Under the pieces are notes generated by a model that saw nothing but the letters and a program-made list of their open reading frames with translations, searched no databases and was not told the origin of the DNA. From Miscanthus floridulus (Eukaryota; Streptophyta; Magnoliopsida; Poales; Poaceae): a DNA stretch of 64,000 bases. The translations under genes were made by a program, and so were the position numbers. The DNA is taken from contig NC_089584.1 in assembly GCF_019320115.1 (NCBI RefSeq), positions 80,605,922 through 80,669,921 of the forward strand, read 5' to 3'. Position 1 is the stretch's first letter. Every line of letters starts with the position of its first letter. Positions 55,541 to 64,000 of this stretch are shown one piece after another.

Positions 55541-58500
55541 TTAGGGCTTATTTAACCGCTAATCTACTTCCCTAATGTCCATGCCCACTAAATGAAATTT
55601 GTAGAGTTGTTCTTGGGTTGCAACTTTGCTTTTGAGCCCAAGGTCCAAATCAGCCTGTAGCCAGACCAATTCGGCTCCCACATTGCCCAATTCACCGCAC
55701 GCCACGTGCTCGATGCAGTACCCCGTGGTTGCCATGCTTAGCGCCACGCGTCCTACTCCATGCCATGCGCCCCTGCCCTCTCCTTGCCTTGATTTGGAGC
55801 TGCTTGAGCCCCCTATTAGTCTCTCCCGCACTCCCTCCACTCCCTCTACGCTCTCCCTTGCCCCTGCTCATGCCGGAGCATGCGCTGCCATCATCGAGGC
55901 GAGCTGAGCTCACTGCTGTCATGTTCCCTACTCTTTGGGCCTTCTCCATCCTAGCTACATGCACCACCACCTCCGCCTCCTTTTCCTCTTCGACTAGCGC
56001 TCCTCGGCTGAGCGGGAGACCGTCGGAGGAGCCCAGCTATCGGAGCCGCTCCCATCGCCACTGTTGGTGCACATGGCCCAGCCTCTGTGAGCTACCTCCT
56101 AGCCGTCTTTGGCCACCCGTGGGAGCACGCGGGCCCCATGGCACTCCAGCACGCATCGAGCCTTCTCTGCCGCCGGCTAGCTAGGCTGTTGGAGGTAGCA
56201 GCCGCTGCTGCAGCCTATTTCCATGGCCAGCAGTCCATGGGCCACCTTGGGCCATGCTGTGTGCATGTGCAGGCATACCTCGTAGCCGTGTTGCCTAGCC
56301 AGCCCTTCTCCGCCGCCGCCGGCCCTCCTCCGTTCGGAACCGTCAGCTCGAGTCGCCTCCCCTGCTCTCTGCCTGTTGAAGAAGGAGGACCTCGCGTAAG
56401 AATTCAAAGAAAGGAAAGGGCCTATCTGCAAGTCTATGACTCATGTGAATTGTGACTAGAAGGTCCGTTTCGCTAGAATCTGTTTTTGTGAAAGTTTGGG
56501 TCCTCGGTGCAAATTTGTTTTTCTTTTATGGCTGAAACTTTGGAAAATCATAATAAATCGTAGAAAAATCATAAAATAGCAAATGAGGACTTTTTGGAAT
56601 CCTTGAGAGTAGATGTATGCAGCGGAGTCATAATATGATATGTGTTAGTAGAAGGTTTTTGCTATTTTTATTTATCTATGTTAATTAGGGTTTTCTAGAA
56701 ATAAATTCATATCTAAAGTTGTGGTGCTCCAATTGCTATGAAATGTTTATGGTAGGCTACTGATGCTATATGTGTGCTGTGGTAAAAATTTCATGCTCAT
56801 TGGATGCAGTATGGTTGAGTTATTGATTTAACTTATTTAGTGCCTGATAAATGGTTTTTAAAAAGTTATAACTTTTATGAAGGTGTAAAAATGGAAAATG
56901 TTGTTCCTCTACCTTTGTATGATGTTGTGCTACCATAATAACATATAATATGGCCATGTGTTTGCAGAAAATAGTGTGTTTTAGATTTATCTTGCTTTAA
57001 CATGTTTTCTTGCATTAGCAATTTATCTTTTTTGTAATAATTAATCTATAAAACCTGAGCAGGTAAGATTCGTACAGTAATCATGTTTTGTCATCATCTA
57101 TCTCTCACAAACATTTGAGATCCAAATGAGATGTTTGTAACATCACCTTTAATTAATATATAGGTTTTTATATATGGAAAAACTAATGAAAGTTTGTTAG
57201 TAGATGCTTGTGTTTATGCCATATAATACTTCTAATAATTGGTGCTAGGTAATGTGATTGTTTGGTTATAGTTAGGAGTTGCATGGAGCTGTATATATAG
57301 CAACAAAATGTTAGTTGTTAACAACATAAATGGTAAATGCATATAGTTGTATCTTTGTTGTTATGGCTGCATGTACAGTTTTTGTGGTGGTGATATTTTT
57401 ATGATGTTTTCTATAGATATGTTTAATATAAAAGTTGTATATTATTTCTGTATCTTGCTTGTTCTAAAATTTCATGATTTTAGGCCTGCTGGTGTAGGAG
57501 TTATAGATTTTACAAGTTTGTTGTCAGCTTTTGCATGTCCTCTGGATAGATCTGAATAATTGTATTATTTAGCTTATTTAAACATGAAATCATGTATTGG
57601 TGATAATAGTAGAGTTGTAGTGATTTTCTTAAGCTTTCTCAAATGTCTAAGATCACTGCTTTTGGTGGTCTAGAACTCTAGTTATAGTTGTTCAAAGTGG
57701 AATGGCAGGTTCTGTTCAAAACTGGATAGAGATGTCTTCTTTGGGTTGTTTAACCCTGTTAGCTGTAGAATCATCTTAAGATAATAATAATAATAATAAA
57801 GTTATAAGTAACTTAATAATATTTCTATAAAGTTAAGAATCATATTTGTTGGATGATTAAAACTCCAGATATGCATTTCTGAAGTTCATGTTAGTTTTCT
57901 GTCCTAGTTTGAGTAGATCGGCATGTTAGTGTTTTCACCCTTGTTAACCTTTGAATCAGCTCTAGGTGTAAATAACAAAGTTGTAGACAATTTCCTAAGA
58001 TTTCCAGAAAGTCTAGGATCACCTTTGGTTGATGCCTATAGCTCTAGTTATGGTTGAAACAAGTGACTGCTGTGCTGCTGCCTAAAATCTAAGCATGTAC
58101 CTAAAGTTGTTTGCTTCACTTTACATTGCTTTGTATGCTTGTTAGTGTTAGCTCATGACACCACTAGAGTTAAATTGATCTACCTGAGGTATCTTATAAA
58201 TATGTTATATAATGTTGGTCAAGCACATAACTAATAAATGGTCATGTATGCATGTTGCCACAAAATGATCTTGATGCATATCTTGCTAGAGCTTTAATTA
58301 TGTTGGTGTCGTTCACCGCAGCCCTATTTATTATGTGATGCTAGGCTTAATTAGTTATTGATTGTTAAATGCTTGTAATAGTTTGACTTGAGTTAACTGG
58401 TGTGCCATGCTTGTTATGCTTGCTACCCCTATGCTAGACTTGAGTGATAGTTAAATGACTTGCTCTCTAAGTACATATGTCTTGAGGTGTACCGTTATAC

Positions 58501-59460
58501 TTGTCTTGAATGCTTTTATATGATGCATCTCATGTTACCATTCTTTGCATTCATGCACTTGCATTGTTGCGTCTCATCTAGGTACGCTAGATGCATAATG
58601 TGTGGATGTGAAGCACATGATAATGGAGTTGAACCAGAAGACAGTGTTGGTGGACCTATCCCAAAGATGGAAGGACCCCTCGAGTGCATGCCTAGAGTGG
58701 AAGATGTTCCCCAAGACGGTGCAAGCTAACTGAACTGACTTTGTGTTGGATCCTAGGCAAGCCCCGGAGCATTCTAAGCATTCTATGTTTTTTACAAATA
58801 TCACTTGCGTCCTTTATGTTTGATGCATTAGGTTACAAGAGTTGATTGGAAACACTTGATGCATATAACTTCCTTGTCCAAAAATATACCTTAACCCCTA
58901 TGTAGGTCCAAGATCAAGTATATGCTTAGCCATGCTTAGCTCGGTAGAAGTCGGGTGATTTCCTATCACCTGCGAGATATAGGTGGATACCAAAGCACGG
59001 TTGGCTATATTTGCTATCGTAGAAAAAACCATGGGATAATGTAACTGAAGGCCGGGCGGAGTCTATGTGCAGGTTGACTCATATGATTCCGTCTATGCCG
59101 ATTAAGGACTACATCGTTGGAGGCCCTCTTGTCATTTTGAACGCATGCCTCTCACTTAGCTAGCTAGATAACTCATTCCGACCGTGAAGCAGAGTAGTTC
59201 AACTCAGGTTGGGCCTCCTTCTATCAAAGTGCGCACACTGAAGGTAGTAAGGATGTGTGGGGAGCCAGCGTGAGGCCAAGGGCAGGTTAGAGTCCTGATC
59301 GACCTGGCATCTGATAGTGTCCCTGAGGGTGCGGCACTGATTGAACCTGCGAAATGTGTACCTGAGTTGTACCAAAGGTGACCTAAGACTACCCACGAAA
59401 TTGCTAGAGCGAGGCAGTATCTCCTGCTCGATCTCCTAAGGCATTGCTGACTAGTTTTCA
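55541..59460 (+). mobile_element. Gypsy LTR fragment A (Tekay/Del-like), 3' end missing
   Basis: TGTGAAATTAGGGC near 55538 is a candidate start. The layout follows LTRs 1 and 2: U3, GC-rich leader (55680-56400), a long AT-rich intron-like part (56460-58570; no coding seen), an acidic frame (about 58600-58729) and a downstream part with phrases shared with other Tekay LTRs. It stops near 59460, where an unrelated minus-strand gene fragment begins. The match is by layout, so the assignment is moderate. Confidence 0.5.
58577..58729 (+). other. Short acidic reading frame in LTR fragment A
   Basis: The frame ends in TAA at 58727-58729; its last 36 residues are acidic (DNGVEPEDSVGGPIPKMEG). It sits at the position equivalent to the acidic frames of LTRs 1 and 2, after the long AT-rich part. 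Confidence 0.3.
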
Positions 59461-60405
59461 CTAGTCCAAGTGACTAAAGGGGGACTCTTGGACTTACCTT
59501 AGCTTCTTTTGGAAGCAGGTAGCTCGAGTTCTTCCGCACTTCCATGTGATCTGGTTTTCCTCTTTTCAACAACCCGAGGCGGCTCAAGGGCTGGCCTTTT
59601 TGTAGCTGCACCCACCTCAGCTTACGCTTCATCGGGTACCGCCTGATGCTGCATACCCGAGCCTGGCTTGGTAGCAGACGACGTTGTTCGGGTGGTACCG
59701 GCTTTAGCTTCCTCCACCTCGAGGGCTGGGCCGGTTGCTGGCTACTCTAGGTTATCATCGTCATCACCACCAATGTCCATGCCCTCCGCAATAGGACCCA
59801 AGGAGATAACATTCTGGCACACCACAAGTAAGTAAGCACTAAAATTGTTAAAGAAGCAAGTCAATAAAGATCCTGCCTTTACCTTAGGTGGGGGGTTTTT
59901 GGCGTTGTACGGCAGCGGTATGCCAGTCCAGTCTAGCGAAGCAACATCGAGAATGTCCTTCACTCATTGGGCAATTTCTTCATCTAACACTTCTAATGCA
60001 ATATGACAAAGTAGGCTTTATAAACATAAAGTCATAAACAAAACTCTTGAACATGAGGAAAACTCAGAATAAAGGTTATTACCTTCAGTCGATTCCCTGT
60101 TTGGGTCTAGGATCCCTTTGTAGGTGTAGGTGGCATCCCACTGCTTCAAGGGGACTTTCCTCCACCTAACAAAGGTCTCCACTACATGCATCGTGGTAAG
60201 CTTGGCTATCCGGAGCTCCTAGATACACGTGATATGCCTCTGCATCCTATCATTCATAAGGGAGGGTCGATCTCCACCTTTCATTAGACATAGGCATCAA
60301 TGCTCGACCCTTGATCGAGCTCTCCTCATGGAGCTGGATGTAAAACCATTTCCTCTGATACCCTTTCCAAGAGGTCTTGATCGGGAACGAAATGTAGTCA
60401 TAGCA
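59461..60405 (-). pseudogene. Intron-containing gene fragment, gypsy-associated (Transposase_28-like), between two LTR pieces
   Basis: Three minus-strand exons are framed by good splice sites. Exon 1 (60405-60083, donor GAAG|GTAATA) encodes YDYISFPIKTSWKGYQRKWF and, after a frameshift, VRWRKVPLKQWDATYTYKG. Exon 2 (59992-59883) encodes DILDVASLDWTGIPLPYN. Exon 3 (59813-59498, donor AAG|GTAAGT) encodes VISLGPIAEGMDIGGDDDD and a charged tail. The WFYIQ block and following region recall the 'putative gypsy type transposon' domain (PF04195) found in antisense ORFs of Tat elements. The 5' exons are missing. It is a captured or truncated remnant. Confidence 0.5.
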
Positions 60406-61764
60406 CCATCATCGCAAGCATGTAGAGAACGAGTTGGCAGAGATCATAACCACTAGCGATCAGGAGTTCAAGGAGATCGTCAAGGAGTACGAGGAGGAGA
60501 TTCTCGTGCAGGAGGAGGCCCCAGAGCCACCACTGCTGACTCAGCTAACACCACGCCTACCCAAGATAAGCCCCGGTGCGTAACCTCTATTTTATAATTC
60601 ACTGTATATATGTGTTGTGCAATTACGTTACAAGAATTTTATGGAAACCACATGCATAGATATTCCTATCCTAAGAGTCTTACTAGTGCAGGTTCGAGTA
60701 GATGCTATGCTTAGGTCATCGATAACATGAGTAACCTGTCGTTGCTCACAATAGGGGAGTATTATTACTCTCATAATAAAATGATGAAAGGAAAAATGGA
60801 GATAGACTTATTATCCTGAGCATATACTTGCTTATGGGAGTAGGAAGGCTCGTTACGCTCTTATTGTGGGTTCCAGCTCTTTCTGGACCGACTGATTGGA
60901 GGCGGGGAAAGGTGGAGGTCTAAGCACCATGTTGAGATCGGGTCTCAAGTGTGGGGGCTTGGAGTCCAAGTTTGGATGGAGATGTGGACCCTATGATAGG
61001 AGTGGAATGGGTTGGTCCTGTTTGTGCCTAGGGTAAAATGGGGCTTGTGTTTTGGGGTACCTAGCTAGGATACATTGGTTCACGAATCGCCGTTTTCCAT
61101 GAGACGGTACGACTTGGATATGGTCTAGCACCATAGTAAGAACTGGAAGATGAAAGATGGTGAAATGGTTCTGATTGCTCAACCCTTGCTTGAAAGTAGA
61201 ACAAGTGCTTACCTAGAATGGTTAGCTAATGAAGTAATCATGACTGCTAATAAAACTTGACTGTAAGGATGAACTATTAGTAATGCTTTCCGCAAACAAA
61301 AAAAATAGCAAACCCATATTGCCTATCATATCCTTGAGAGTTGGGAAACTATTCTCACTAGTCGGGTAAGTCTACGAGTATATTGTGTACTTAGGGTTTC
61401 TTTTACCCCTATTGTAGGTGCAGCTTGAGGAGTAGCTCTTGTGTGGAGGATTCTTTTGGTGGGCACAGACGGATCCTTATATCGTTTCCGCTAGATGTTT
61501 ATTTTCATTTCGTTGTTTAATTATCGCACTCTGAACTCTGGTATTGTAATAAATAATTTCAAGAACTCTTGTAGTATAAAATGGAATAGGTATTGTAAGC
61601 TCGTACTCATTACTGGATTATGGATGTAAAACATCGATTGTTTTAAGTTCTCCCTTGGGGTATGCTCGACGAAACTGTTCGATCTAGCTCACTTTCAAGG
61701 TGCTTAGTGTCTAGTGGAAGACGAGCGACTTCGAAAGCATGTTATTTTGGGCAGTTCTGCCACA
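60406..61764 (+). mobile_element. Gypsy LTR fragment B, 3' half of the 5' LTR of gypsy element 3
   Basis: Ends GGGCAGTTCTGCCACA at 61764, one base before a methionine primer-binding site. It begins abruptly next to the gene fragment, so the U3 is missing. An acidic frame lies at its start (60429-60583). The rest has no coding. Confidence 0.65.
60429..60583 (+). other. Short acidic reading frame in LTR fragment B
   Basis: Frame with NELAEIITTSDQEFKEIVKE and EYEEE, then a Pro-rich end and TAA at 60581-60583. A donor-like CCG|GTGCGT occurs just before the stop. Together with the frames in three other LTRs it suggests a shared acidic exon. Confidence 0.35.
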
Positions 61765-61765
61765 G

Positions 61766-61779
61766 TTGGTATTAGAGCC
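61766..61779 (+). other. Primer-binding site of gypsy element 3
   Basis: TTGGTATTAGAGCC, one mismatch to the initiator methionine tRNA complement. Confidence 0.85.
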
Positions 61780-62183
61780 AATAATGAGTCTATGAGTTTA
61801 AAAACTCTTTTCAAAACCTAAAATTTGACCAACAAAAGCTTTGCGAAAAGTAGGATGCGATAAATTACGTAAATAAGTATAAGCCCTAGTAATATGGTCT
61901 ATCTAGGATAGTGGCACTGGTTTTATCAAATCAATCTTCTATAGGTACACTAACTTACGCTGCGTAAGAATCGTTTAGCGTATGAAAAATGAGTGTGCGA
62001 TGTGCCAAAAATTATATACGAATGCCGCTATATTCCGGCTTGAGTGAACGAATAGGTCGATGCATGCACCATGAAGTAAGAATCTAGCTTGAACTAAACT
62101 CCCCCACACGTATAATTTTTGGGGTAGTCCTAAACCTTAGACAGAGAATTGTTGAGTTCAAGCTTCCTTCTTCTAAGGATAGA
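61780..62183 (+). other. Short leader of gypsy element 3; gag and protease missing
   Basis: Only about 370 bases separate the primer-binding site from polyprotein sequence that resumes with [18 protein letters not shown] (about 62151), the linker between protease and reverse transcriptase. A gag-protease block of some 2-3 kb would normally lie here. No gag motif is visible, so it has been deleted. Confidence 0.7.
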
Positions 62184-64000
62184 ATGTCTCTCCTTATGTC
62201 TTCAGTTTCCACCCTACCAGTTATTGCTCATACTAAAGCTTCTCCTGACCTTGCCTCTATTCCTGTGGTCTATGAGTTTTCGAATGTCTTTTCTAAAGAT
62301 CTACCTGGGTTACCACCGGACCGGGATGTGGAGTTTGTCATTGAGTTAGAACCTGGTACTGCTCCTATTTCACAGTGTCCCTACCGCATGGCTCCAAAGG
62401 AACTGGCTAAGATGAAGAAACAGTTAGAAGAATTGTTGGAGAAGGGATTCATCCGTCCTAGTTCTTCACCATGGGGTTGTTTAGCTATTTTTATGAAGAA
62501 GAAGGACGGCACTCTTTGGATGTGTGTGGATTATCTCCCTCTTAATGTGGTAAGCATTAAGAACAAGTATCCTTTACCTCGTATTGATACTTTGTTCAAT
62601 CAGTTGGATGATGCAAAAGTGTTTTCGAAGATTGATCTTCATTCTGTATATCACCAAATTAAGATGCAACCACAAGATATACCAAAGATTGCTTTCTCTA
62701 CTAGGTATGGGCTCTATGAATACCTAGTCATGTCTTTTGGTCTCACCGATGCTCCTGCATTCTTCATGTATCTCATGAATTCAATCTTCATGCTGGAGTT
62801 AGACAAGTTTATGGTGGTGTTCATTGATGACATATTGATATATTCTAAGAACAATGAAGAGCATGCACAACATCTTCGGATAGTCCTGACTCGATTGCAG
62901 GAACACAAGCTGTATGCCAAATTCAACAAGTGCAAGTTTTGGTTGGATCGAGTACAGTTCTTGGGACATGTCCTAACACCTGAAGGCATCTCTGTGGATC
63001 CTAGCAAGGTGCAGGATGTGTTAAATTGTAAATCTCCAAAGTCAGTGCATCAGATTCGTCATTTCCTTGGTCTTGCTGGTTATTATTGGCGCTTCATCCC
63101 CGAGTTCTCCAAAATAGCTCAACCAATGACCAAGTTGCTCTAGAAGGATGTCAAGTTTGTATGGAGTCTGGCTTGTGAAGAAGCTTTCCAAGCCCTAAAG
63201 AAGTTTCTTACCTCTGCCCCTGTTCTTGCCCAACTAGATATTGATAGGCCATTTGATGTGTATTGTGATGCCTCTAGGACTGGACTAGGATGTGTGCTTA
63301 TGCAAGATGGGCGTGTGATAGCTTATGCTTCACGCCAGCTAAAAATGCACGAGTTGAATTATCCCACCCATGATTTAGAGCTGGTTGTAGTTGTGCACAC
63401 TCTAAAAATTTGGAGACATTACCTGTTGGGAAATAAAGTGCATATCTACATGGATCACAAGAGTCTCAAATATATTTTCACTCAATCCAAGATAAACATG
63501 AGACAATGGAGGTGGCTTGAGTTAATCAAAGATTATAACTTAGAAGTTCATTATCACCCTAGAAAAGCTAATGTGGTAGCTGATGCCTTAAGTCGAAAGT
63601 CGCATCAAGTTGATGAAGAATCTTTGTCCCTCACCCATTCTGAAGTGTTAGTCCATATTGCTCTAGTCTCGAATTTACTTGAGCAACTTATTATAGAGCA
63701 AAGGCAAGATGCTTTGGAAATTCCTCATATCAAGAAGTTAATTGCCGAAGGATGTGGTCCTCATTTCAGTATTGATGATCAAGGTGTGGTGAAGTTCAAG
63801 AACCGGTTGGTGGTTTCCTCAAGTGATGGGCTTAAGAGAAAATTTTTGGATAAAGCTCACAACTCCAAATTATCCATTCATCCAGGAAGTAACAAGATGT
63901 ATCATGATTTGCGTCACTTGTATTGGTGGCCAAATATGAAACAGGATATTACCAAATACATCTCAGAATGTGACATTTATGGAAGGGTTAAGGCGGACCA
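62184..64000 (+). pseudogene. Gypsy element 3 reverse transcriptase, RNase H and integrase start (Tekay/Del type), 3' truncated by window edge
   Basis: Open from before 62184 to a TAG at 63141-63143, then open to the edge. Reverse transcriptase: [54 protein letters not shown] and the catalytic [13 protein letters not shown]. The TAG in KLL-stop-KDVKF lies where Gln or Glu is usual. RNase H: DVYCDASRTGLGCVLMQ, LNYPTHDLELVVVVHTLK, YMDHKSLKYIF and ADALSRKSHQ. Integrase zinc finger: H-x-S..IHPG, HLYWWPNMK and CDIYGR, where the last Cys has become Tyr. Frame quality is otherwise good. Confidence 0.9.

Noticed and set aside
55626..56455. Several overlapping frames on both strands
   Set aside because: GC-rich leader-like part of LTR fragment A with no recognisable protein.
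59455..59496. Minus-strand CTAGT with a GTCCAAG/CTTGGAC hairpin as a Helitron end
   Set aside because: The stem overlaps the CTAGT instead of lying about 10 bases upstream, and no 5' end was found.

Overview
The window is heterochromatic plant DNA, almost certainly from a grass. The best guess is an Andropogoneae-type grass (sorghum, sugarcane or Miscanthus relatives), judged only from the families of elements present. I see no intact host gene, rRNA or tRNA. Nearly everything is mobile DNA: Ty3/gypsy and Ty1/copia LTR retrotransposons, one CACTA DNA transposon, a Tourist-like MITE, a probable Helitron remnant, and gene fragments they carry.

Layout. 1-5624: the 3' end of a Tekay/Del-type gypsy element (integrase and chromodomain, then a 4.45 kb 3' LTR holding a large minisatellite). 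5625-6871: a probable Helitron remnant with two captured exons. 6900-12409: the 5' LTR, primer-binding site, an extra ORF and a broken gag of a second gypsy element. 12410-53450: a CACTA transposon that landed in that gag and was then filled by later insertions. 53450-55540: a decayed, intron-bearing ORF of unknown origin. 55540-61764: pieces of two more gypsy LTRs with an intron-bearing retroelement gene fragment between them. 61765-64000: a third gypsy pol gene running off the right edge.

The core is a five-level nest readable from LTR pairs and target-site duplications (TSDs). A Tat-like gypsy element on the minus strand (12879-49873, TSD GGGCC/GGACC) sits in the CACTA. A small non-coding LTR element (15661-40122, TSD ATGCT/GTGCT) sits in an antisense gene of the Tat element. 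A solo CRM-type LTR (15672-16459) sits in the small element's left LTR, and a SIRE/Maximus copia element on the minus strand (17680-38339, TSD GCTGA/GCCGA) sits in its interior. A complete CRM-type gypsy element (18931-26670, TSD GCAAG, exact) sits in the copia 3' LTR.

The most interesting contents are cargo genes rather than the standard gag-pol. The Tat-like element has lost most of reverse transcriptase and all of RNase H and integrase. It keeps two antisense, intron-containing genes: a plant-mobile-domain gene with its own TATA-like site, and a second gene with a leading ATG and two or three introns. The copia element carries an env-like/extra ORF with a likely own promoter and 5'UTR intron. 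Several gypsy LTRs carry a short acidic reading frame, in two cases just after a splice-acceptor-like site. Stops that replace glutamine codons recur throughout, as expected from deamination of methylated cytosines. All family names rest on motif recognition by eye; no database search was possible.
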